Assembly (NCBI GenBank): GCA_900169235.1
Contig: FWCC01000574.1
Span: 1-21,395, forward strand
Source of the DNA: Zarea fungicola
Lineage: Eukaryota > Ascomycota > Sordariomycetes > Hypocreales > Cordycipitaceae
Length of the DNA stretch: 21,395 nt
Direction: 5' to 3'
Shown here piece by piece: positions 1-8,696 of the stretch. Below the pieces are notes generated by a model. It did not search any database. It saw only the letters and a program-made list of their open reading frames with translations, and had not been told where the DNA came from. How positions within the stretch are numbered: the first letter of the stretch is position 1; the number at the start of each line of letters is the position of its first letter. The translations under genes and the position numbers were made by a program.

Positions 1-19
1 TTTTTTTGTCACCCCCTTG
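1..19 (+). repeat. Left terminal inverted repeat
   Basis: TTTTTTTGTCACCCCCTTG, an exact 19/19 inverted match to the last 19 bases. Identity stops at base 20. The outer seven T (A at the other end) are inverted rather than direct, so they belong to the TIR and are not a target-site duplication. Just inside, TGGCTAC (29-35) recurs in direct orientation at 21362-21368, which may be chance. Confidence 0.85.
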
Positions 20-339
20 ACTGGCAACTGGCTACAGGGATGATTTAAACCAATCCTGCACTGCATCGTTTGTACCTTCAAACAGTGGATATACTAGTGC
101 ATCATTGTCTTAATCCAGTGCTTGTCTTGGGTCAGGTGATGGGTGATCTCGATCGCATGGCGTCTTCTCCAGAATATTCCTACAGGGGTCTTGGGCTCAC
201 CCCAGTTTCTCAATTCTCACTGCTCCCTCTCACCATTCTCAGCGACAACTACCTCTGTCACCTAATCTTCGTATCTAAATGCCTTGGCTTCAGAATACAG
301 TCAACTGTATTTTTACTTTAGCGGGCTAGCCGCTCCAAA
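20..339. other. Left subterminal region and 5' flank of the histidine kinase gene
   Basis: This is 320 bp between the left TIR and the first gene. One short open frame (70-321) encodes a leucine-rich peptide that resembles no family I know and is probably chance. No captain-like recombinase, TATA box or tandem repeat is evident. The stretch presumably holds the kinase promoter and leader. Confidence 0.5.
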
Positions 340-3300
340 ATGCCTTTTTTCCCAACGGCCGACGCAACCCTCTTGTCGTCGCCATCAGTAGAGAAGCCCA
401 AGGCTCCCCTCCGGCCCACGATCATTCACCCGATATTTGATGTAGACAATTTTGACCGGCCTATTGAGCTGTGGACCTCGGAGACTGAGTCATGCTTCTA
501 CCCGCCAAAGTTAGACTCTTATGCGCCTTCATCGATACCAAAGGATATTGCTCCCCCCGGGGCGCCATACCTACGCGCTCAATTGGCCAGAAATGAACGA
601 TTGCGGCTGTCTATGCTCTGGTATTACGGGCGGGATCTAGACCAAGAACATGAGCTCCTTGCGGGCCTTCAAGAGAAGGCATGCTTAGCTCAAGAGTCCT
701 CGGGATGGGAGTTTGCAGTCGTCGGCATACTCGATTTAAACGTTTATATCCGTCTGGCAACGGCTGGTGGTCTTCAGCTCGGCATTCTCCCCCGTGGTGA
801 AACTCTTTGCGCCCATACCGCGACACAACCACCTGGTGTATGAAACCTTCTTAACTCTGACTTCTGCCTCCCACCAGCTAACCCGTTACGGACAGAGTGT
901 GTTCCTCCTGCCAAATATGCTCGAGGACTGGAGATTTCGAGAGTCGCCTTACGTGGAACAAGGCGGGTTGGTGGCATATGCTGGCATCCCTCTTCGAATG
1001 CAGCACGAATCTGGCGAGTGCATTTCGTTTGGTACGATATGTGTAGCTTCAGCAACCAGTCAGCCTCCTCTATCTCGACAGCAGCAGCAAACTCTCACCC
1101 GCCTCGCCGATTGGGTGGTGGCTGACATAGTGCAGTGTACCCGGTTGCGACGCCAGAGAGAGCGCCGTCGACTCGCGGAACTCCTTGCAAATGCTGAGAA
1201 TGCCTGCGACGAGAATGATTCTCAAGAGACAGTACTAGAGATGCTACAAATGGCATACCCGAGCGACATGATCAGCATCCAGGCGTCGTCAGACCTCGAA
1301 CCATGCGATTTAAATGGGAAAAACACACCATTTCCGCCAAATCTAGAGAATGGGTTATGGGAAGACACTGCCTATATTGACGAAGTCATTGCTGTCTCCA
1401 ACCACGATTGCACTCCAACAGACAAAGTAGTCCGCCTGATGTCTGCCCAATGCGACAGTAAATTGGGTAATTCATTAATAGTTGTGGCTACGAAAAACTT
1501 CCGACGAATATTCGATGACGTTGACTCTTGGTTTATACAACGTTGCGCAAATTTAATTACTCGGATTTGGCAGAGGTCTGTCATGTCGGAAGCACTCAGA
1601 GCCAAGGAGATTTTTCTTCGTGGAATATCTCATCAGCTTCGAACCCCGATTCATGGTATACTCGGTGCTGCTGAACTACTTTCAGAGGATTTCAAAGCCA
1701 TCGCTTTCTCTGACAACTCCTCCGCGCGGCCAGCATCAATGGAAGTCACGAACCTTCCTGACATTGCTGGCAAGGCGTCGTTGTATCTCGATGCTATATC
1801 TGGAGCCGGCCGAGAACTCATGTCAACCGTCAATAGCATGATCACATTGAACAGATGGGCCGATGTTGCTGTTGCTGAACGACATTACGCTTCATACGAC
1901 GTTGGTGACCTCGAGTCTGACCTACTACGGCGAGTTTCTGAAACGACTATGCACCGCACTGACCAGGGGGCCTCAATATTTTTTCATTGCGATTCATCTC
2001 TGGACTCTATCAAGCTACGGACCGACATTAAATTGCTTCGAGAGAGCCTCCTTCCTGTTATTCTAAATGCTCTTCAGAGCACGGCAGAAGGTGTTGTAGC
2101 CGTTACATTCTCGACGCCGCCAGGCACAAAAACATTAGTCGTCGATATTGAGGATACAGGCTGTGGCATTCACCCAGATGACCAAGCGCGCATTTTCCAG
2201 CTTTATGAGAAAGTCGACGAGCACTCAGCCGGCGTTGGACTTGGGCTGACCCTTTCTGTCAAGTTCGCGGTGTTGCTGCATGGTTCAATCGAGCTGATCT
2301 CCTCACGGGTGAATCAAGGCTCGCATTTTAGAGCCACTTTTAAGAACATTGCTCATATCTGCTCAGTTGGGCCTCCACGTGCGATAGCCTCTTCCTTTCA
2401 ACACTTATCTCTGAAATATCGTCAGCTGGAGACGGACTTCTGCGACTCACACCTGTCATCCAATTTCGCCAAGTTCTTGGCCCGCAATGGATTCATTAGT
2501 TCAAAAACCTCTGCAGAAGATTGTTTCACAATTTCTGAGTACAGTCATAACTCAGATCAGCCGCATAGCAACCCAGTGTCAATATTGGAGCAGGTCGCCA
2601 TTGTGCTAGTTCCACGAAATGTGGACATGGATTGTCTGGTGAAGATTCCCAATGTTATTTATGCAAGCGAACCGTTCTCAACATCAAACCTCTGCAGCAC
2701 GCTTCAGGAGGCCGACAGACTCAGTGCCGTGCTTCAATTGACGCGCACTAGTCTCGCCAAGACTGCAACGACCTATCAAAGTCAGCATAGCTTCCATGAT
2801 GATTTTTTGCCGTCAATTGCGGTTTGCACCAATTTACATGGGGGGTATAACTCTACGGACGAATCTTCATCGTGCAGCGAGGATTCGCTTCAGACACGTG
2901 AGCTTAGTAGCGGCTTGGCCTCAGATGGGGATTCGTCCCCGACAGACGAGTCCTCGGAGGCGTCATTCCTGAAGCGGCCTCTTGCGCCTTTACCCCCTCA
3001 AAAGTCAGCTAAACCGCTGGTACTTCTTGTGGATGACAACGTTGTCAACCTCCGCATCCTGGAGATGTATTGCAAGAAACGTGGACTGTCATTTGTCAGT
3101 GCGACGGACGGTAAAGCGGCCGTTGAACTGTTCTCAAAGCACCAAGCGCTGTCCACCAGAAGTGGGAGCGTTCCCATTGAGCTGATTTTAATGGACCTGC
3201 AAATGCCGATATGCGATGGCATAAATGCAACACAGCAGATACGCTCATTAGAGGAACAAAATTCGTGGATCCCTAGTGTTGTATTCATCGTGACTGGCCA

Positions 3301-3418
3301 AGACAGTCAACTTGATAAAGAAGCAGCTAGTGCTGCTGGTGCCGATGACTATATGGTGAAGCCTGTTGGTATGAGGCATTTGGACGCTGTAATGAAGAGA
3401 TATTTTCAATTGCTCTAG
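340..3418 (+). CDS. GAF-type hybrid histidine kinase with receiver domain
   Basis: Sensor kinase of a fungal multistep phosphorelay: it autophosphorylates on His, passes the phosphate to its own receiver Asp, and would signal through a histidine phosphotransfer protein. The model has exons 340-837 and 896-3418, giving 1006 aa. The 58-nt intron (GTATGA donor, CTAAC at 878-882, ACAG acceptor) restores the family motif 'TQPPG-SVFLLPN' of the GAF-like domain (about residues 100-250). H-box ISHQLRTP has the phospho-acceptor His412. N- and G-boxes follow, with DTGCGI at 586-591 and GVGLGL further on. A Ser-rich acidic linker leads to a C-terminal receiver with the double Asp, MDLQMP (Asp933), the TGQ Thr and the VKP Lys, so all catalytic positions are present. 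No membrane segment is seen, so it is probably soluble. The start ATG at 340 has a good AAA context. It is the first gene inside the left end; the ligand is unknown. Confidence 0.93.
838..895 (+). other. Intron of the histidine kinase gene
   Basis: 58 nt, with donor GTATGA, branch point CTAAC at 878-882 and acceptor ACAG. An alternative acceptor, CAG at 875-877, keeps the frame but gives a 40-nt intron and adds six residues (LTRYGQ) not expected from the family. The longer intron is preferred. Confidence 0.85.
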
Positions 3419-3809
3419 AGCCAGCTTCTGAAATCGGCGGCCAAGTGGCTCACTGCTCACCTGTATTGGATCGTTAAATGACATATATGGCAGTTGCGGT
3501 TCTTTTATGAAACATTATGACAAAGTGCGACGCTGGTGGGCAGCAAGGTATCTGTAATATCTGGTTTTCAAAGCATTTAAATTTAAGATAGCTGCGATCG
3601 TTGTGTCGGCGGCATCTGCAGACGAGGTTTTGTGTGAGTACACCAGACCAAAAAACGGCCTTTACCGTCATACGTAGAAAACTATCTCACAATTTCACGG
3701 TAGACCCTTGCAACTGCTACGTGAAATACTCTTTCTGAACGACTTGGAACACATTAAATAAAGGACATGGAAATGTGGTACTCGTAACTATAAACGTACA
3801 AAACAACGG
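3419..3809. other. Convergent 3' region between the kinase and the HAM1-like gene
   Basis: 391 bp with no gene. AATAAA at 3757-3762 (plus strand) is a possible polyadenylation signal of the kinase, although it lies about 340 nt past the stop. The two genes end towards each other here, so this stretch should hold both 3' UTRs. Confidence 0.5.
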
Positions 3810-6041
3810 CTAATTAGCTGGAGATGTTGCTACCGTAAAGATGTCATTCTTCCACCCGTCTTTTCTGTACTCGTGTATGTTTTGCTCCGCATCTTCTGCC
3901 TCTTCCTCCCACAGTTTCACCAAGCTACCTGGTGCATAGCGTCCCCTAAAAACGTCATTTCCAGGTTTGAAGCCCACCCTAGCCGAAACATTTGGATCTC
4001 GCTCAAAAGTAAATCGTGCGGATACAGCCTGGATAAACGTCCAGATGCTGTCCGGGTTGCATACACGCACAGCCCTCAGACGTTCTCGCGCAAAGACAAG
4101 CTCTCTATTCAGCGCCCTGACGCCGTCACCAATCGCCGATTCGATGGTGGACTCTAGCGCCTTGCGAAGGATTGGCCGGAGGAGGAGTTTGAAGAACCAG
4201 GCCAGGCATGCGAATTTGGATTTGCGCAGCTTGTAGTCAAGGTGGTGGATCTTCACATTGGCGTTGCGCAAGACGACAAGTTCCTCGAGCCGGTCGCGCC
4301 CGATTTCGAGCTCGACGCTGACATCAATGCCGCGATCGTCGAGAAAAAATCCTGCGATTCCCTGGTCCATGAAGCGCAGCAGGCCAGAGTGCACGCGCAT
4401 CCAGTATCCGAGATCTTCGGCCGCGACAGAGATGCCCGCGGCCTTGATGGTGAAGAGGTTCGTCATGGAAGTGGCCGTACCAAATCTGACCTTGGTAACA
4501 TTCAAGTCGTTATTTGTGGTAAAGTGAAGATTGTAAGGCAGAAAGGAACTGTGGTGAATTGTCTTGCCGGGCTGCAGAATGAGATTCTCCAGCAGTAGAT
4601 CCACCGTCGGCGTCGCTACCTCGAGACGTGGAATTGGAATATGCTGAACTGCCTGCATGATCAATGGTAGGAATACATTTGAAACATCTGTAAATAGATC
4701 AGAGTTTCCTGCTTGGTTCCCAGGAAACGCAATCTCAGCGAGGCGCAAAGATGCCGACGTCAGCTTCTGCAGCGCAGGGTCCCTCAGAGCCGAGTGAAGT
4801 GCCGACTGGGTGGTGTCGACAATTCGAGAGATGTCATCACCCAAAGTGGAATCCTTGGTCAGTTCCTTCACTTTGCCCTTCATTTCGTCCTTCTTCTCGC
4901 CAAAGTTGTTCAAAAACTCGGGATCGGACAACATCTTTTGCAGCATGGTGATGAGTTCTTGCGCTAGCTGCTCGGCGTTTTCCTTGTTTTCGTGATTTCT
5001 GTCTATAAATTCACGAAATGCGGTGGAAACCTGATCCCAGCGCTCTTCATCACCAAACGAGGAAATGAAGCCCCAGAAATTTGTCGCCGCCTCCTTTGCG
5101 TCCTGATTCAAACTTACGTTGTCTTCCACTTGGTCAGCTGCCTCCCCTGCGGCAGAGAGATATATGGCTACGCATCGCTTCAACAGATGTGTGACCTGCG
5201 AGACGGCCTCGGAGTAATCCTTTTTCTGACGTAGGCTGCTTACCGCTGCCTTCAATCGATTGATCAAGACTTGCTGCGCCTCCTCGCTCATATGATCGCG
5301 GAAGCTTGTATACAACTCTTCAGAGACTTGCGACACCTCACCTTGGACATTATCCTTGACCTGGCGTAACTCCTCCTTGAGATCTTCCTTTGGCAGTTTG
5401 GTCTCTGCTCTCTTGTCTGTAGCCTTGAGGGCCGCTAGGTCTCCACCCCCATTGGCGACAGGGTCGAGTTGCTTTCCGGCCTCTTGCGACACTTCGCTAA
5501 CGGCAAAAGCACCATCGCGGAGAACTTGTTTAGATATGGTACCGATATCTGCCACTAGCACTCGAAAGTCATTGTTCGCAAGCGCGAGGGAGAAGATGGT
5601 GCGCAGACCCTCTGCAAATGCGGAGGCTTTGGCATGAGCCCGACCCTTGCTGATGGCGCTGCCTGCTCCATTTGCGTCGACATGGACTCTGGTGCTTGAA
5701 AGATACCAGATGAAATCTTGTATCTGATTTTGGGAATTTTTCTGGTTCAAGAGCTCAATGAAGAGCTCCAGCCATTCTCTGGTGGTGCGGACGAGAGCAC
5801 GGCCAGACGGGGACAATCCAGCTGTTTCTGACGGATTGATGACTTGGGATGACAGAATTGTTCTTAACTGCACGATTGTTTGCTCAGTTGTCGGCATGTA
5901 TCCCTTGGATATGGCGCGTAGCATCTGATAAGTGTGCAGCTTTTCATGCAGACGCGCCTGGCGGCCGGTGTCATCATTATACTGTGGCAGAAGCGGCTCG
6001 CGCTCATCCTCGTTACCGTCGGTCCCGAAGCAAGAAAACAT
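3810..6041 (-). CDS. HAM1-like protein (HAM1_N/HAM1_C, formerly DUF4449), lipid-binding TULIP-like
   Basis: A 743-aa single-exon protein. The whole length fits the fungal HAM1-like family: an N-terminal helical HAM1_N part beginning MFSCFG..EREPLLPQY, with the family phrase LHTYQMLRAISKGYMPTTEQ; a variable acidic/Lys-rich coiled middle (about 195-400); and a C-terminal HAM1_C part with IPIPRLEVATPTVDLLLENL and a conserved tail YAPGSLVKLWEEEA. HAM1_C has been compared with the BPI/TULIP lipid-binding fold, so membrane-lipid handling is the best guess; no enzymatic motif is seen. EREPLL near residues 13-18 matches an acidic-dileucine sorting signal, and the two nearby Cys (Phe-Ser-Cys, Cys4 region) could be lipidated; both are inferences. 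The start ATG at 6041 has G at -3. The promoter carries TGACGTCG and a TATA-like stretch. Confidence 0.88.
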   Translation of the reverse strand: MFSCFGTDGNEDEREPLLPQYNDDTGRQARLHEKLHTYQMLRAISKGYMPTTEQTIVQLRTILSSQVINPSETAGLSPSGRALVRTTREWLELFIELLNQKNSQNQIQDFIWYLSSTRVHVDANGAGSAISKGRAHAKASAFAEGLRTIFSLALANNDFRVLVADIGTISKQVLRDGAFAVSEVSQEAGKQLDPVANGGGDLAALKATDKRAETKLPKEDLKEELRQVKDNVQGEVSQVSEELYTSFRDHMSEEAQQVLINRLKAAVSSLRQKKDYSEAVSQVTHLLKRCVAIYLSAAGEAADQVEDNVSLNQDAKEAATNFWGFISSFGDEERWDQVSTAFREFIDRNHENKENAEQLAQELITMLQKMLSDPEFLNNFGEKKDEMKGKVKELTKDSTLGDDISRIVDTTQSALHSALRDPALQKLTSASLRLAEIAFPGNQAGNSDLFTDVSNVFLPLIMQAVQHIPIPRLEVATPTVDLLLENLILQPGKTIHHSSFLPYNLHFTTNNDLNVTKVRFGTATSMTNLFTIKAAGISVAAEDLGYWMRVHSGLLRFMDQGIAGFFLDDRGIDVSVELEIGRDRLEELVVLRNANVKIHHLDYKLRKSKFACLAWFFKLLLRPILRKALESTIESAIGDGVRALNRELVFARERLRAVRVCNPDSIWTFIQAVSARFTFERDPNVSARVGFKPGNDVFRGRYAPGSLVKLWEEEAEDAEQNIHEYRKDGWKNDIFTVATSPAN

Positions 6042-6147
6042 ATCCAGATTCTCATGAAAGAAGAAATTTGAATCTCAATGCTTCATCATCCTCGATTTTT
6101 TTCAGGCGTAGAATTCAGTCCGAGGAATGAAGAAATAGTTGCGGGCA

Positions 6148-6179
6148 TTAATATATGGTAAAAGGGAGGAGTGACGTCG
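6148..6179 (-). promoter_or_regulatory. Candidate promoter of the HAM1-like gene (TATA-like plus CRE-like octamer)
   Basis: On the minus strand, CGACGTCA (plus 6172-6179 TGACGTCG) differs by one base from the palindromic CRE bound by Atf/CREB-type bZIP factors. TATATTAA (6148-6155) follows about 107 bp before the ATG. Spacing and order fit a promoter, but both motifs are short. Confidence 0.4.
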
Positions 6180-6798
6180 ATGATTACGACTGAACCTGCG
6201 GACAGCCACTAGCGTATTGAGTACCAAACCGTCAAATAAGTGCATCAGTTTTTTATTTTATTTTATTTTGGAAACTACAGCTCCATGATTGGTACTTGGC
6301 ACGTGAATTTTATTTTTCTGCCTTGTACATTTTATGTAGCTTGGTGTGTACAATGAGCGTTCGACGGCAACCGCCTGCACAGTGCTAGAATGCCGTTTAA
6401 TTTTTGAGGTGATAACTAATAGAAGTCTAAGTTGGTAAAAGCCAGCGTGGGCCGTTGCTCTGTCTGTCAATGCGTGGTGGAACGCAGCTTGTGGAAATGC
6501 CAGCATTTTCCAATAGTTACGGGCAATTAGACAGCACAACGAGATAGGCACATCTGAGATACTATAAGGCGCCAGAATAGCTTAGGATCACAATGACGAC
6601 AGACACACCTATGCCTTTTTGCGGCGGGCAGGGCGCCGCACTTTCGCAGCTAGTTATTGCATGAATTTGCCACTGAATGGTCACTTCCAAGCTTTAAACG
6701 ACAACTATGACTACAAGTGTTATAGATTTAACTACATTTGTTTTAAATTAAAGCGCGACCATTTCATCCAACCAGAAACTAGTAACTGCCTACTTGAA
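6180..6798. other. Intergenic region between divergent HAM1-like and His-rich genes
   Basis: There is no supportable gene. Two open frames (6551-6258 minus, 6619-6870 plus) encode compositionally random peptides. A TTTTA microsatellite lies at about 6249-6269. Short T/A-rich stretches alternate with unique sequence. It is presumably a shared upstream region of two divergently transcribed genes. Confidence 0.5.
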
Positions 6799-6818
6799 TC
6801 CCCTCTATTCCCCTCTAT
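6799..6818 (+). promoter_or_regulatory. Tandem TCCCCTCTAT repeat containing two STRE cores
   Basis: The decamer TCCCCTCTAT occurs twice head to tail. Each copy contains CCCCT, the stress response element core recognised by Msn2/4-type zinc-finger factors. It lies 80-100 bp before the start codon at 6900, a good place for an activator site. Binding is inferred. Confidence 0.45.
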
Positions 6819-6899
6819 GAAAAGGTTCATTCTTTTTGCTGGTATTGTTTATATTACATGCAACGGCTGATTTATACTTGATCAAGACTCTGCGTAGCC

Positions 6900-7445
6900 A
6901 TGCCAAGCGATCGAAGCCACGACAGCCATCGGCACGGCGGCCGTGAGCCAACTCTGTCAGACAAGTTTGAAAGGTTCATTGACAAGATTGATCCACTCAG
7001 CATGAGTTCAAGTCGCCAGAATGATGCGTCTCTGATACAGCACCGGGATCATCATAACCATGGACACCAGAGGCATCGCAACGACCAGCGCTACCGGGAC
7101 GAGTCTCCCTCTCTCCAACATGCCTACTCGAGTCCCACGTCAGCGAATTCGCGCCGCCACGGCAGTGGACAGCACAGTAAACGCCACTCTCAGGGACATT
7201 CTGAGAACTTTTCCAGTAGCCAAGCTATCAAGTCGGCAGCCCTAACGGCAGCCATTGAGGCGTTGAGAGCACGACACGACAAGGACAAGGTGATTCGGGT
7301 GGCTACAGCCGCTGCTGCGTCGGCAGCTGTGGACGCTGCTATTGGTAGCAAGAATGATGAGAAGAGTGTGAAGCATGTGGCAGAAAGCACTGTTGCTGGT
7401 CTTGCAATCGGGAAGTGGGCAAATAAGAAAAGCAGACATGAGTAG
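6900..7445 (+). CDS. His-rich small protein with Ala-rich helical C-terminus, function unknown
   Basis: A 181-aa single-exon gene with ATG in GCC context. The N-terminal 110 residues are low-complexity and rich in His, Arg, Ser, Asn and Gln, with dense clusters such as QHRDHHNHGHQRHRND, and probably disordered. The last 70 residues form Ala-rich amphipathic segments (SAALTAAIEALRARHDKDK, ATAAAASAAVDAAIGSKN, ESTVAGLAIGKWANKK) resembling the Ala/Gly-rich repeats of small fungal stress proteins, but I cannot name a family. The His clusters could bind Ni, Zn or Cu; that is inference from composition only. There is no signal peptide or transmembrane segment. The tandem STRE upstream fits stress induction. 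The open frame is long and the composition non-random, so it is probably real. Confidence 0.72.
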   Translation: MPSDRSHDSHRHGGREPTLSDKFERFIDKIDPLSMSSSRQNDASLIQHRDHHNHGHQRHRNDQRYRDESPSLQHAYSSPTSANSRRHGSGQHSKRHSQGHSENFSSSQAIKSAALTAAIEALRARHDKDKVIRVATAAAASAAVDAAIGSKNDEKSVKHVAESTVAGLAIGKWANKKSRHE

Positions 7446-8246
7446 AAGTACATAAAGCGCGGCTTTACTCGGAATAGCAATGTTGTCTCGGCCTGTGAAT
7501 TTATACTCTCGGTTTTAGCTTCTCAATCGGCTTGAGTACTAATGGATGCGGAACATAAACTAGGGAGGAGACGAATGCCAATGAATGGGGGTTTAATATT
7601 CATGCCTGGAGCGGTCAAGTAATTAGATGAACCAGCAAGCCGCTTCTACGATTGAAACCGACGTCAAGAAATACGACGAGCAACTCCTAGCTCATTTTCT
7701 ATGCAGACGCCAATGGGCGCATCGACAAGGGCAGATAAGATTTACACAGAAAATATGCGGCATAAAGCCGACAAGTGACTGAGCCAGAGTCCCTTTACAG
7801 TCGTTAAAAATTTAATAAAGAAGTCAATAAACATAAGAGAAAGTCTAGCAGAGTGCGCGTGTATAGGGGTTTTTTTTGGGCATTTACCACGAAATCTATC
7901 AGCCAGGAATATACAGGCCTATTTTCTTTTATTTCGTTTTTAGTTATGACAAGCAGGCCAAATGCCACCACAATTACAAAAAGGTCATTGCATTATACAA
8001 GCCGATGGAATATTGGGTATCTGTGTGTCCTCCATATTAAAAACCCAGATTGCCAGTTCGACGACGTGTTCTGCAACGCAGTGGTACAGCATTGATGCCG
8101 CACCGCCGGTAAGGGATAAGTAGGCGCCATCATTGCAGCATTATGACGTTAATATCCTTATAGCTAGCTCTACAACGGAAATTTGAATATTACATCATCT
8201 TAATTTACTCGTAAGTTAATGCGTGCAATCTGCGGCCCGTTCTGGT
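7446..8246. other. Intergenic region without a convincing gene
   Basis: About 800 bp. AATAAA at 7814-7819 and 7826-7831 may be polyadenylation signals for the upstream gene. A CRE-like CGACGTCA is at 7659-7666, an AGGGG (STRE core on the other strand) at about 7865, a T8 run at about 7869, and AGATAAGA (GATA-factor-like) near 7733. An 80-codon frame (7853-8095) has no family resemblance. Confidence 0.5.
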
Positions 8247-8280
8247 TTTATAAGTATCTAAAAACGCGCTCAAAAAACGC

Positions 8281-8288
8281 TATAAATT
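8281..8288 (+). promoter_or_regulatory. TATA box (TATAAATT) of the small hydrophilic protein gene
   Basis: TATAAATT lies 71 bp before the ATG at 8352, leaving room for a short leader of about 40 nt. A second TATAA is at about 8249. A TATA promoter with a short leader suits a strongly inducible small gene. Confidence 0.55.
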
Positions 8289-8351
8289 GTAACTCCAAAA
8301 CTTCTCAGAACTGATACGTTACCAAATTAAATCGAACAATTCCTTACAATA

Positions 8352-8696
8352 ATGGCTTCTCCAAACCTCACGGATCCAGTGCGCAAGCAAGCCAGCAACC
8401 CCAACGAGCGGCATTTACATGCCACACGCACAACAGAGGATGTAGAAGCTGAGATGAATGCTGCGCAACAGAGCAAGATTCCAGAAGGCACCTTTGGCCC
8501 ACACAAAACACGCCTAGCAAACGCACTCGACCCCCGAGTTGATTCCGACTTGGACTCTGCGGCGAATCCAAAGACAGCAATGACGACCGGCGCGGACAAC
8601 TCTAAATCTACGCAGAGGGGAGCAGGAAAGAGCGCATCGCTTGGCCCGACGTCAAATGCTCCCCGCTCAAGTGGCACTAGAGACTCTGCAATCTAG
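8352..8696 (+). CDS. Small hydrophilic, probably disordered stress-type protein
   Basis: 114 aa, single exon, ATG in AATA context, 71 bp downstream of a TATA box. The protein lacks long hydrophobic stretches and is rich in Ser, Ala, Asn, Asp and Thr; it looks intrinsically disordered over its whole length. The central segment GTFGPHKTRLANALDPRVDS resembles a motif I associate with small conserved fungal proteins of unknown function (GPH..LAN.LDPRVDSD); that recall is from memory and unverified. There is no signal peptide, Cys pair or catalytic motif. The composition resembles LEA-like/hydrophilin proteins made under desiccation or stationary phase, which is inference. It lies between the His-rich gene and the SDR, all on the same strand. 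Confidence 0.75.
   Translation: MASPNLTDPVRKQASNPNERHLHATRTTEDVEAEMNAAQQSKIPEGTFGPHKTRLANALDPRVDSDLDSAANPKTAMTTGADNSKSTQRGAGKSASLGPTSNAPRSSGTRDSAI

Noticed and set aside
70..321. Small open frame at the left end as a captain or regulatory protein
   Set aside because: Only 83 codons of leucine-rich, unpatterned sequence, with no tyrosine recombinase motif or family resemblance.
4242..4598. Plus-strand frames inside the HAM1-like gene
   Set aside because: They are antisense shadows of a family-conserved minus-strand protein.
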